From a virus, in IMG/VR virus record IMGVR_UViG_2162886007_000025, positions 1 through 28,685 of that record: a stretch of 28,685 nucleotides of DNA; one strand, given 5' to 3'. The position numbers were made by a program, and so were the translations under genes. Shown here one piece after another: positions 12,981 through 19,661 of the stretch (positions are counted from its first letter, which is position 1; each line of letters opens with the position of its first letter). The notes beneath the pieces were generated by a model that saw only the letters and a list, made by a program, of their open reading frames with translations, did not search any database and was not told the DNA's origin.

Positions 12981-13840
12981 CAGCAATCGCACAATGGGCA
13001 ATGAAGCCAGGCATCTACACGGCTGATCAGATTTCTAATGCCGAGTATCACGCAGGCCCCGGCATTAGCTGCACTGGGCTGAAGAAGATCGCAGTCAGTC
13101 CGGCGCACTTCAAGTATGGCGAATTCAAACAGACCGCTGCGATGGCTATGGGCAGCGTTACCCACTCAGCCATCCTTGAGCCTGAGTCGTTCGCCAAGCA
13201 GTACGTCACGTTACCTGCTGGCAAAGATCGTCGCTCAGCAGAGTACAAGGCTCTCTGTGCCGCTCACGGGACTGACAACGTGCTTGTGTCGTCTGATGCT
13301 AGCCAGATCAACGCAATGCAGTCAGCAGTGCGAACCAATCCAGTCGCAAACAAGTGGCTGTATCAGGAGCAAGGACGCAACGAGCTGTCGGTATACGCCA
13401 AAGATCCAGAGACGGGCATTCTCGTTCGCTGCCGATTCGACCGTCTGCTAGATCGTGGGTTCTCGCCTGATCTGAAGACGACGACTGATGCCAGTCCGCG
13501 TGGGTTTAGTAATGCGATTGCGAAATACGGCTATGCGTTTCAGGCTGCGTTTTACATGGATGTCTATTACTGGGCTACGGGTCAGCGCCTTGAAGGGTTC
13601 GGCTTCCTGGCCGTAGAGAGCAAAGCACCCTACAACGTCATGTGCTATCGGCTGGATGATGAGTCGATTGAGATCGGCCGTGGCCAGTATCGGTCTGCGC
13701 TAAATACCTACGCGAATTGTCTTGAAACCGGCGTGTACGAAGGGTACGATGGCGCCTCAGAAGAACAAATGATTGGGCTTCCTCATTGGATGCTTGATCA
13801 GCAAGATGAAGTCGACTTAAGCGATCTGGAGGAGATGTAA
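12977..13840 (+). CDS. RecE/RecB-type PD-(D/E)XK exonuclease
   Basis: 287 residues. Starts with the usual PGIYTADQISNAEYHAGPGI block (YHAGPGISCTGLKKI) of phage exonuclease VIII-like proteins. Family signatures follow: GSVTH (59-63), NELSV (135-139), RCRFDRL with Asp155, SPDLKTTTD with Asp165 and Lys167, and FQAAFYMDVY with Gln189. These are the metal-binding and QxxxY motifs of RecB-like nucleases. It should resect dsDNA ends 5'-3' for single-strand annealing recombination. No RecT, Erf or Bet-like partner is recognised nearby; the unknown gene after it is the best candidate. Confidence 0.85.
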   Translation: MTAIAQWAMKPGIYTADQISNAEYHAGPGISCTGLKKIAVSPAHFKYGEFKQTAAMAMGSVTHSAILEPESFAKQYVTLPAGKDRRSAEYKALCAAHGTDNVLVSSDASQINAMQSAVRTNPVANKWLYQEQGRNELSVYAKDPETGILVRCRFDRLLDRGFSPDLKTTTDASPRGFSNAIAKYGYAFQAAFYMDVYYWATGQRLEGFGFLAVESKAPYNVMCYRLDDESIEIGRGQYRSALNTYANCLETGVYEGYDGASEEQMIGLPHWMLDQQDEVDLSDLEEM

Positions 13841-14419
13841 ATGGAAGAGATGAATATTCGTGAGTTTGTCAAGATCAAAAGTGACAGGCTAAATTTCGAG
13901 GACTTTATAATGGGTTCTCAGGATTTCACGATTGCCAAGCTAGGCCGGAAGGTTGATCAAGGCAACGTGCGTCTGTTAATGATCTTTGAAGGTCGCGAGG
14001 CTACTCCTTACTGGGTTCCGAAGGGCATGGTCAAGTGTCTGTCAAATCCTGAAGGTTGGGGCGAGTCTGAGTTCTCGGAATGGATCGGTCGCAAGGTTCG
14101 TCTATTTGGCGAGCCGACCGTTGTCTACGCTGGTAAGGAGTTGGGCGGGATACGGATTTCTCATATCAGCCATATTCCGGCGCCTTACTCAACAAAGATC
14201 ACCGAGCGGCGCGGCGTTCGCATTGACTACGTGATTTCTCCATTGGAAGAGGTCATGTATCCTGTCGAGCGCTTCAATACCAACCTTCCAGCCTGGCACG
14301 CAGCAATTCTCAAAGGCCCAACAACAGCAGAACAAATCATTGCAAAAGTTCAGCAGTCTGGTAAATTGACGCCTGAGCAAATCGAACTGATCAAAAAACC
14401 ACAAGAGGCGGCACAATAA
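13841..14419 (+). CDS. Unknown recombination-block protein (192 aa)
   Basis: Starts immediately after the exonuclease stop; GGAGGAGA precedes the ATG. Residues about 17-125 look beta-rich: [68 protein letters not shown]. This pattern belongs to a widespread uncharacterised phage family found beside exonucleases and SSBs, and could be an OB-like fold. The C-terminal helix ([20 protein letters not shown]) is separate. An annealing or end-protection role is inference from position. Confidence 0.65.
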   Translation: MEEMNIREFVKIKSDRLNFEDFIMGSQDFTIAKLGRKVDQGNVRLLMIFEGREATPYWVPKGMVKCLSNPEGWGESEFSEWIGRKVRLFGEPTVVYAGKELGGIRISHISHIPAPYSTKITERRGVRIDYVISPLEEVMYPVERFNTNLPAWHAAILKGPTTAEQIIAKVQQSGKLTPEQIELIKKPQEAAQ

Positions 14420-14892
14420 TGGCACGCGGAGTCAACCGAGTAATTCTCATTGGTACTTTGGGTCAAGACCCTGAAGTCAAATACCTTGGCAACGGAAATG
14501 CTGTCTGCAATCTCAGCCTAGCCACTAGCGAAGAGTGGAAAGACAAACAGAGTGGCGAGAAGAAAAGCCTTACAGAGTGGCACCGGGTTGTATTGTTCGG
14601 CAAGGTTGCTGAGATCGCTGGCGAATACTGCCGTAAAGGCGGCCAAATCTACATCGAGGGCAAGCTGAAAACCCGCGAATGGGAGAAAGATGGCATCAAG
14701 CGGTACTCAACCGAGATCGTCGTTGATATGCAAGGGACCATGCAGTTGTTGGGGGGCAAGCCGGCTGATGGTGGAAATGCAGCGCCTAGGCCGCAACAGA
14801 GCAAGCCTCAGCCTAGCCAGCAAGCCGCGCCTCCTGATGACTTCGAGGATTCCATCCCGTTCGCTCCAGCTCACTACCTGATGGGTGCCTGA
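14419..14892 (+). CDS. ssb: Single-stranded DNA-binding protein
   Basis: 157 residues with a full OB-fold (about 1-110): [20 protein letters not shown], then [36 protein letters not shown] Gln/Pro-rich linker and the acidic tip DDFEDSIPF (140-148) follow. In bacterial SSB the acidic tip ends the protein; here nine residues (APAHYLMGA) follow, so the partner-binding end is not free. It coats ssDNA in replication and recombination. The ATG overlaps the upstream TAA. Confidence 0.92.
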   Translation: MARGVNRVILIGTLGQDPEVKYLGNGNAVCNLSLATSEEWKDKQSGEKKSLTEWHRVVLFGKVAEIAGEYCRKGGQIYIEGKLKTREWEKDGIKRYSTEIVVDMQGTMQLLGGKPADGGNAAPRPQQSKPQPSQQAAPPDDFEDSIPFAPAHYLMGA

Positions 14893-14893
14893 C

Positions 14894-15049
14894 ATGAGCG
14901 AAGAACAAAGAGAAGAATACGAATACCTGCAATGGTTCTATCAGAATGCCGACTTCGGTCCTGCTGATGGTGATGTTCGCTACTACATGAACGAGCAGTA
15001 CACCAAGCGAACTGGAAAGCCAGTACCAGCAGGCTACGACGAAGAGTAA
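14894..15049 (+). CDS. Small acidic hypothetical protein (51 aa)
   Basis: MSEEQREEYEYLQWFYQNAD, rich in Glu, Tyr and Asp, starts one base after the SSB stop. Later YYMNEQYTKRTGKPVPAGYD. Last gene before a stable hairpin. Acidic surface might mimic nucleic acid, but there is no direct evidence. ATG chosen by proximity to SSB; the binding site is weak, so it may depend on coupling. Confidence 0.55.
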   Translation: MSEEQREEYEYLQWFYQNADFGPADGDVRYYMNEQYTKRTGKPVPAGYDEE

Positions 15050-15056
15050 CAACAAA

Positions 15057-15075
15057 GCCCCGCTAACCGCGGGGC
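15057..15075 (+). terminator. GC-rich hairpin, terminator-like but no U-tract
   Basis: Perfect stem GCCCCGC / GCGGGGC with loop TAACC, 8 nt past the stop at 15049. It is followed by AATCCC rather than T's, so termination is probably weak; it could stabilise the upstream mRNA end. Confidence 0.5.
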
Positions 15076-15099
15076 AATCCCAACTACTAAGGATTTCTT

Positions 15100-15477
15100 A
15101 TGACTTGGATGCTGGAGCTGTACAAAGAGATTGGCAGGCCGACTGTTGAGGTCGTGCAAGAGCTGCTAAACGAACACAGCATGGCGGTATCGTCTCAGAT
15201 CATTGGGATCTCACCGCATACGCTAAAGAAGTACGCTGTAGACAAAGGAATAGCGTGGACGCATTACCGTCAAGCCGAGCGGATTCCTCGTTCTAATGGT
15301 ATTGAGCATAAGAATTCGCGGATGCTTGAGCATGATGGTAAGCGCATGTGGCTTCGTGCATGGGCTCGATATACAGGCATTCCGCACACCACCATACTTA
15401 CGCGGCTTAAGCGAGGCTGGTCTGTTAGTGATGCGCTAACAACGCAGCCAGTCAAAGGAGTGTTTGCGCGTGGCTAG
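15100..15477 (+). CDS. HTH-repeat DNA-binding protein (125 aa)
   Basis: Two DNA-binding-like units are visible. Residues about 5-48 (LYKEIGRPTVEVVQELLNEH ... SQIIGISPHTLKKYAVDKGI) match modules in the next gene. Residues about 82-112 (RMWLRAWARYTGIPHTTILT followed by RLKRGWSVSDAL) are the short HTH often attached to phage HNH/AP2 proteins. No nuclease motif remains. Likely a regulator or a relic DNA-targeting half of a homing protein. AAGGA is 8 nt before the ATG. Confidence 0.6.
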   Translation: MTWMLELYKEIGRPTVEVVQELLNEHSMAVSSQIIGISPHTLKKYAVDKGIAWTHYRQAERIPRSNGIEHKNSRMLEHDGKRMWLRAWARYTGIPHTTILTRLKRGWSVSDALTTQPVKGVFARG

Positions 15478-16042
15478 GTCAGTTGTCGCAGAGGTTGAGG
15501 CTGAGTTTGGAGAGCCGTTTATTGATGTTGTTCGTGGGTTTGCGGCAGATAACTACGCATGCGCCACGACGGCAAGGATTATTGGCTACAAACATCCGAA
15601 GGGGCTACGCTCGTATCTTGAGCGCCATGGGCTGAAAGTTGACTGGCCTAAATTTGGTTCGTGTAACTCTCACCAGAACCGATCACCAATCACTGAAGAA
15701 ACCAGAGCCAAGCTGTCCAAAGCAAAGCTTGAGAATCAGCCGACGCTAGCCAAGGAATACGAAAGCAGAACCGGTGAATCGGTCGCACATCTTATCGAGC
15801 GAACCAGAAAGACACACACGATTACTCAAGTTGCCACGATGCTTGGCTATTGCCACTCGACACCATTCCGAGCATGGCTCAAGCGTCATGGCATGGATAC
15901 TGAGTTCATGAAGGCACCGAGCAATTTGCCTAGAGGAATGGGGCTTCAGTCTCGGCGATGCAGGATGGAGACGGATATTACTTTCCAGTCTCGCCGTAAG
16001 CCGCACGTATCAGCGCATCATGCCGCTCCGAGCATTCTCTAA
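15470..16042 (+). CDS. HTH-repeat / NUMOD3-like DNA-binding protein (190 aa)
   Basis: The GTG at 15470 has AGGAG 9 nt upstream and overlaps the preceding gene by 8 bases; a TTG at 15464 is too close to AGGAG. Two homologous modules are seen: about 3-53 (EAEFGEPFIDVVRGFAADNY ... IIGYKHPKGLRSYLERHGLK) and about 97-148 (YESRTGESVAHLIERTRKTH ... MLGYCHSTPFRAWLKRHGMD). A NUMOD3-like SPITEETRAKLSKAKLEN lies between them. The basic C-terminus (from about 160) is encoded opposite the end of Rz1, a 65-bp convergent overlap. No nuclease core is visible; a transcription-factor role is possible. Confidence 0.6.
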   Translation: MARSVVAEVEAEFGEPFIDVVRGFAADNYACATTARIIGYKHPKGLRSYLERHGLKVDWPKFGSCNSHQNRSPITEETRAKLSKAKLENQPTLAKEYESRTGESVAHLIERTRKTHTITQVATMLGYCHSTPFRAWLKRHGMDTEFMKAPSNLPRGMGLQSRRCRMETDITFQSRRKPHVSAHHAAPSIL

Positions 16043-16256
16043 GCGCAGCACCCCATTCAGTCAGTGCAGTCAGAGCGGCTTCACCTGTTACGCCTTCCAG
16101 ATCACTTGGAATCCGGCAAGGCGTCAACAGGCTTGCTTGTGATACGCCCGTTCTTTGCGTCGTTTGCGAGCTGCACGCCGGAAGGATCAAGACAGACGTT
16201 GCGATAGATAGGGCGATCAACAATCTTTTCGCGCTCACGGACAATAGTCGTTTCAT
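15978..16256 (-). CDS. Rz1: Rz1-like outer-membrane spanin lipoprotein
   Basis: 92 residues. MKRLLSVSAKRLLIALSIAT plus SVLILPAC is a lipoprotein signal peptide with lipobox LPAC at Cys28; Ser at +2 predicts outer-membrane sorting. It starts inside the Rz gene in another frame and runs 124 bases beyond it, the usual overlapped Rz/Rz1 layout. It should bind the periplasmic end of Rz and fuse the membranes at lysis. GGAG lies 10 nt upstream. Longer and less Pro-rich than lambda Rz1. Confidence 0.8.
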   Translation of the reverse strand: MKRLLSVSAKRLLIALSIATSVLILPACSSQTTQRTGVSQASLLTPCRIPSDLEGVTGEAALTALTEWGAALRECSERHDALIRAAYGETGK

Positions 16257-16473
16257 TGCTGCGTAACTCCGAAAGGCGAATTTCCCACGCCTTAGCTATA
16301 GATTCGTCTGCCTTGTTCGCGGCGATCACTGAGAATGCCGACTCAAGCTTCTCTCCTGCGCGCTCAGTCGCTATTCTCGACACACTCGCATCATGCCAAA
16401 GGAAAACCACGAACGCTCCGCACGCGAGCCCTGAGAGGAATCGCCACGGCAGCGCGGTTAGCCAGATAGGCAT
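16102..16473 (-). CDS. Rz: Rz-like inner-membrane spanin
   Basis: 123 residues. One N-terminal membrane anchor (about 4-27, ending VVFLWHD) is followed by a long periplasmic helix (SRIATERAGEKLESAFSVIA ... RLSELRSNETTIVREREKIV). The end, DRPIYRNVCLDPSGVQLAND, is common in Rz-like proteins. It has GGAG 7 nt upstream inside a TTCTCCGGAGAA palindrome, and its ATG shares an A with the endolysin TAA. It acts with Rz1 in the final step of lysis. Confidence 0.8.
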   Translation of the reverse strand: MPIWLTALPWRFLSGLACGAFVVFLWHDASVSRIATERAGEKLESAFSVIAANKADESIAKAWEIRLSELRSNETTIVREREKIVDRPIYRNVCLDPSGVQLANDAKNGRITSKPVDALPDSK

Positions 16474-16919
16474 TAGTGTTCTCCGGAGAATAGTTTCAGC
16501 TCTGCCTTGCGACGGCGAGTCAGACCAGCAATTTCAACTCCGTCGTTTTTCGTCCATCTGAGAAGCTGAAGACCAGCGTTAGAGTAATAGCCTTCATTGA
16601 GCATCTTAAGCAGCGTGGAGGTTCTAAGGCTGCCAAGCCCAAGGTTGTATGCGAACGATACCAGCGCATCGAACTGACCCTGCGTGAGTGGCACGGTTAC
16701 AGCCTGAGACACGCCGAGTTCAACCTTGGCCAGCTCCTTAGCGAAACGAGCATCAGCCTGTTCCTTGGTCCACACCGTACCAGGCCAGATATCCATACCG
16801 GTTGAACCCCAGCCAATCGTCCACGGCTTCCCATCCTTGCTACCAGGATCTGGATAAGCCTTAAGCCGCAACGACTCGAAGCTATGGATTAGGTCGATAC
16901 CGGCCTGAGAAGTTTTCAT
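16473..16919 (-). CDS. Endolysin, GH24 (T4/P22-type) lysozyme
   Basis: 148 residues from MKTSQAGIDLIHSFESLRLK. The catalytic triad is readable: Glu15 in HSFESLRLKAYPD, Asp24, and Thr34 in PWTIGWGST. NLGLGSLRTSTLLKMLNEG and GLTRRRKAEL complete the family pattern. It cleaves peptidoglycan glycan strands. No signal peptide or signal-anchor is present, so a holin must release it, and none is evident beside it. The ATG at 16919 has GAGG about 10 nt upstream; a longer upstream frame is non-coding. Confidence 0.92.
   Translation of the reverse strand: MKTSQAGIDLIHSFESLRLKAYPDPGSKDGKPWTIGWGSTGMDIWPGTVWTKEQADARFAKELAKVELGVSQAVTVPLTQGQFDALVSFAYNLGLGSLRTSTLLKMLNEGYYSNAGLQLLRWTKNDGVEIAGLTRRRKAELKLFSGEH
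16479..16490 (-). promoter_or_regulatory. Palindrome TTCTCCGGAGAA at lysis stop-start
   Basis: A 12-bp palindrome identical to the core of the larger one at 3674-3699. It lies in the last codons of the endolysin, and its GGAG is the binding site for Rz. Short-stem sequestration and coupling are possible. Confidence 0.4.
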
Positions 16920-16963
16920 TTGTTTGCGCCTCAAAATATATTTCCATTTTAACTGAAAAGTCA

Positions 16964-16993
16964 TTGCGCAAATCCTGTGTGGCAGATTACAAT
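16964..16993 (+). promoter_or_regulatory. Candidate rightward promoter
   Basis: TTGCGC (-35) and TACAAT (-10, 5 of 6) with 18-bp spacing, 26 nt upstream of the next rightward ATG, in the gap between the divergent endolysin and accessory genes. Confidence 0.35.
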
Positions 16994-17019
16994 CACTCCA
17001 AGCCAACAGGAGCAACCCA

Positions 17020-17274
17020 ATGCATACCAAGAATCAAGCTGAGTTCACGAAGACCATCCACAAAGCCATCTCATACGCCGACGACAAATTTCAGCGCTCA
17101 CGTACGAGCGAATACAAGCACATTTTCGGTATGCTGCGTGGTGCGCTGTTGGTCGGCGGCATCAGCTACGAAATGTACTCATCTCTCTACAGTCACGTTT
17201 GGGAATGCAAATTCGACTCGGACGCAGTAGACATGGAAGATCCCGAGCAGGCAGAATTGAGCATGGAGGATTGA
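17020..17274 (+). CDS. Hypothetical protein (84 aa)
   Basis: MHTKNQAEFTKTIHKAISYA, then a helix with MLRGALLVGGISYEMYSSLY and an acidic tail (DMEDPEQAELSMED). AGGAG precedes the ATG. First gene of the second rightward run, divergent from the lysis cassette. No family recognised. Confidence 0.6.
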   Translation: MHTKNQAEFTKTIHKAISYADDKFQRSRTSEYKHIFGMLRGALLVGGISYEMYSSLYSHVWECKFDSDAVDMEDPEQAELSMED

Positions 17275-17277
17275 ACA

Positions 17278-17466
17278 ATGGAGTGGTCAAAGGAAGAAAT
17301 TACAGAATTTGATAGGTTAATTGATGACGTTAGTAGCCAGAATCAGCTGTCTCGCATATCTTGCGGATTTGCAATGCAAGATTTTGTAAATTGTCACGGC
17401 AAAGAAAAGTGCGATGCGATGTGGATTCATCTTGAATCTGGCGGACCAAAGGAAGATAAAAAATGA
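17278..17466 (+). CDS. Hypothetical protein (62 aa)
   Basis: MEWSKEEITEFDRLIDDVSS followed by SRISCGFAMQDFVNCHGKEK; helical, two Cys. GGAGGA is 8 nt before the ATG. The stop overlaps the next start (ATGA). Unknown function. Confidence 0.55.
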   Translation: MEWSKEEITEFDRLIDDVSSQNQLSRISCGFAMQDFVNCHGKEKCDAMWIHLESGGPKEDKK

Positions 17467-17642
17467 ACATTCGCGCAATCACTACCACAGTAATCATCGT
17501 TATCTTGTGCACCGGATTCGTTGTGTCAAACCGCATGAGTTACCAAGACGGGCTAGATGATCAAGCGTTCAAGTGCCAAATGATCTCGGAAGGAGTATGG
17601 CCGGACGTTGACGGTTACTTTGAAAAGGTGTGCAAATCATGA
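17463..17642 (+). CDS. Small membrane-anchored protein with two periplasmic Cys (59 aa)
   Basis: MNIRAITTTVIIVILCTGFV is a signal anchor (about 4-22). The following exported part has FKCQMISEGVWPDVDGYFEK-VCKS, with Cys38 and Cys57 that could form a disulfide. C-x-M-I-x-G-W-P-D tails of this kind recur in phage proteins of unknown role. AGGAAG lies upstream. Both ends couple by ATGA. Confidence 0.6.
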   Translation: MNIRAITTTVIIVILCTGFVVSNRMSYQDGLDDQAFKCQMISEGVWPDVDGYFEKVCKS

Positions 17643-17998
17643 GCATTCAGCGTTATGCAGTGATTGAGACTGCGCTTTGCATTGGTGGGGATTTGCATGA
17701 TGGCGAAGTGTTGATGGTTCGTGCGGATGATCATGACCGTGAACTGTCTGCGCTGCGGGAAGAGCTGGCCAACCATATCTCATCGAAAAACGCATTCGCG
17801 CAGAATGCAATCGATCTGCAAAAGCGCGCCATAGCCGCCGAGCAGCGGAATGTGACTCTCAGTGATGCGTTAATCAAGATAATCGAGATGAACCGTCAGC
17901 ATGCAAAAGACCAATACGGCGACCCAGATAAGGCGGAGTCATGGGCATGCATACGGGTTTCGCGAGAGGCGCTGGAGACAAAAAATGCAGAGAGCTGA
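17639..17998 (+). CDS. Hypothetical coiled-coil phage protein (119 aa)
   Basis: Starts MSIQRYAVIETALCIGGDLH; a strand-rich first 35 residues (VLMVRADDHDREL) leads into a long coiled coil (SALREELANHISSKNAFAQN ... AAEQRNVTLSDALIKIIEMN). The V-L-A-D-V-D-x-x-L-rich pattern is common in phage accessory proteins. Its end overlaps the HNH gene start by 14 bases. Function unknown. Confidence 0.55.
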   Translation: MSIQRYAVIETALCIGGDLHDGEVLMVRADDHDRELSALREELANHISSKNAFAQNAIDLQKRAIAAEQRNVTLSDALIKIIEMNRQHAKDQYGDPDKAESWACIRVSREALETKNAES

Positions 17999-18521
17999 GC
18001 CATTGCCGACGGTGGAACGGATACGCGAACTTTTCAGCTACGATCCAGAAACAGGGATCTTCACCACCAAGAAAAGCCGCAAGTGCGGTCAAGGCGAAGC
18101 AGGCCGGACAGTTGGCGCAAAGGATGCTCGCGGCCACTTGTTCGCAAGAGTGGATGGCAAGCACTTCAAGCTTCACCGTCTTGCATGGGTCTACATGACT
18201 GGCGAATGGCCGGCGAACATGATCGACCATAAAGACCGTGTAGGCGACAACAACGCCTGGAGCAATCTCCGCGAATGCACTAATGGCGAAAACCAGATGA
18301 ACACTGGTCCGCAGGTAAACAATAGGCTTGGAGTGAAGAACGTAAGCCAAATGAAGAATGGCGCTTTCAAAGCAACAGTTCAGGCCTACAAGAAAATCCA
18401 TGTGCAGATCTTCCTTGATCTTGAAGCTGCTGCCTCATGGGCTCGACAAAAGCGCATTGAGCTGCACGGCGAATTTGCCAGGCACAACACACAACCCACC
18501 GAATCGGGAGCAAGCGAATGA
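17985..18521 (+). CDS. HNH-AP2 homing-type endonuclease
   Basis: 178 residues from MQRAEPLPTVERIRELFSYD; the ATG at 17985 has GGAGA 6 nt upstream. LFSYDPETGIFT is the usual N-terminal strand pair. The HNH_3 core reads LHRLAWVYMTGEWPANMIDH-KD, with His64 and Asp81-His82, then NNAWSNLRECTNGENQMN. An AP2-like DNA-binding domain follows (about 115-165; GVKNVSQMKNGAFKATVQAY). It cuts DNA and likely spreads as a free-standing mobile gene. Second member of the family at 27023-27595. The C-terminus ESGASE comes from a repeated junction cassette. Confidence 0.85.
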   Translation: MQRAEPLPTVERIRELFSYDPETGIFTTKKSRKCGQGEAGRTVGAKDARGHLFARVDGKHFKLHRLAWVYMTGEWPANMIDHKDRVGDNNAWSNLRECTNGENQMNTGPQVNNRLGVKNVSQMKNGAFKATVQAYKKIHVQIFLDLEAAASWARQKRIELHGEFARHNTQPTESGASE

Positions 18522-18700
18522 AAATTTCAGAGCTGATCGAGCAACTGCAAGAAATTCAGGACCAGTGCGGACCTGACCAAATTGTTCATGCTTATTGCCC
18601 TGAAGGCGAGGCGCCATATCCGGTAACCGGCATGACCTATGGTGGCGGTGAAAACATCGTCGAACTGTTCACTGATTCAGACGAGGGAGCAAGCGAATGA
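18518..18700 (+). CDS. Small phage protein, SELI-L family (60 aa)
   Basis: MKISELIEQLQEIQDQCGPD, then IVHAYCPEGEAPYPVTGMTY and GGGENIVELFTDSDEG: the common short phage pattern of a helix, a GPDQ/GDLP turn and a two-strand tail. A distant relative is at 6469-6642. Bounded at both ends by the junction cassette. Function unknown. Confidence 0.65.
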   Translation: MKISELIEQLQEIQDQCGPDQIVHAYCPEGEAPYPVTGMTYGGGENIVELFTDSDEGASE

Positions 18701-18882
18701 GTAAGACTATCACTCTGTACGGAACTGCAACCGTGCGCTTTTCAAAGACAATCTCCGGCCTTGATCAAGATGAGGTTGATGAGCTTTCAGAAAGCTTCAC
18801 CGCCATGGCATGCAACATCGACTTTGACGATCTGACCGAGATTGTACATATAGACGAGGTAGACCTGAGGACAAGCGAATGA
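18697..18882 (+). CDS. Small acidic protein (61 aa)
   Basis: MSKTITLYGTATVRFSKTIS followed by DQDEVDELSESFTAMACNID and DFDDLTEIVHIDEVDL: an N-terminal strand pair and an acidic helix. Strong GGGAG site from the cassette. No family recognised. Confidence 0.55.
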   Translation: MSKTITLYGTATVRFSKTISGLDQDEVDELSESFTAMACNIDFDDLTEIVHIDEVDLRTSE

Positions 18883-19661
18883 GCAGTAAAATTGAAGTGT
18901 CGCGGGAGAAGCTGGAAAGCTTGATTGCAAAGGTGTATGGCGAGAAGCCCGGCAACCCGGATGATGAACTGGACGAGTTGCGTGCCCTACTCGCCGCCCC
19001 TGTCGTCGAGCGCCAGCCAAGGGCATGGCTGTACATGAACACAAACATGGGGAACGAGCTTTCATTCCAGAGATTGGATCATTTCTACCGCCCATATACA
19101 AACACTGGCGAACATGACTACGTGAAAGGGGTAGCGCTCTACACCGCCCCGCCCGAACTCGCCGAACTGCAAGCCACCATCGCACAGCTGACGGCGGAGA
19201 ACGAGCGGCTGAAGGGTGGGCAGGGTGAGCCGGCGGCGTTGACCGTTTGGGAGGGCGCCATGCCTGAATCGAACGGCAAGTCGAACTTCACCGTGATCCT
19301 GCATACGGGCGACCTTACCGAAGGCATCTGCGTTTACCGGTCTGAGTATCCTGACCGGGCACGCTACGAAGCGGACTGTTTCCGCTACTTGATCGGCGAT
19401 CCAGCATTCCCGGAAAAGCCATTCATCTGCGACTACGACGCCGATAAACACAGCGGATATGTCAAGCCGGGCACCTCGCAGCCCGCGCATGTAGCGGTGA
19501 TAGTTGAAACTGTAAAGGATCTTTCAAAAGGTATGACTTGCCTAGAAAGCGGCGGCGGGAAGTATTGCATCGTCACAACTTTCAAGGATAGAGACGATGC
19601 ATGGGCATCCTTCACATCGCTGACCGCCTGCCTCGACAAGGTCAAGGATCTTAACAGTTGA
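18879..19661 (+). CDS. Mosaic phage accessory protein (260 aa)
   Basis: Three segments. About 1-45 is a helical N-terminus (EVSREKLESLIAKVYGEKPG). About 46-120 is the frequent phage module RQPRAWLYM ... GVALYTAPPELAELQATIAQ with a short coiled coil. From about 125 comes a separate domain (VWEGAMPESNGKSNFTVILH ... EYPDRARYEADCFRYLIGDP), ending with KYCIVTTFKDRDDAWASF. Such shuffled segments are typical of phage proteins without known function. Codon choice in the middle module looks more GC-rich than neighbours, hinting at separate acquisition. Confidence 0.6.
   Translation: MSSKIEVSREKLESLIAKVYGEKPGNPDDELDELRALLAAPVVERQPRAWLYMNTNMGNELSFQRLDHFYRPYTNTGEHDYVKGVALYTAPPELAELQATIAQLTAENERLKGGQGEPAALTVWEGAMPESNGKSNFTVILHTGDLTEGICVYRSEYPDRARYEADCFRYLIGDPAFPEKPFICDYDADKHSGYVKPGTSQPAHVAVIVETVKDLSKGMTCLESGGGKYCIVTTFKDRDDAWASFTSLTACLDKVKDLNS

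Larger units (their letters stand above)
18506..18882 (+). repeat. Three copies of a stop-start junction cassette
   Basis: GGGAGCAAGCGAATGA occurs at 18506-18521 and 18685-18700. A diverged copy at 18871-18882 keeps CAAGCGAATGA. Each copy gives the last codons (ASE or TSE), the Shine-Dalgarno, the stop and the next ATG at three successive junctions. Confidence 0.75.

Noticed and set aside
19062-19490. 142-codon minus-strand frame
   Set aside because: Antisense shadow of the 260-residue accessory gene in GC-richer DNA.
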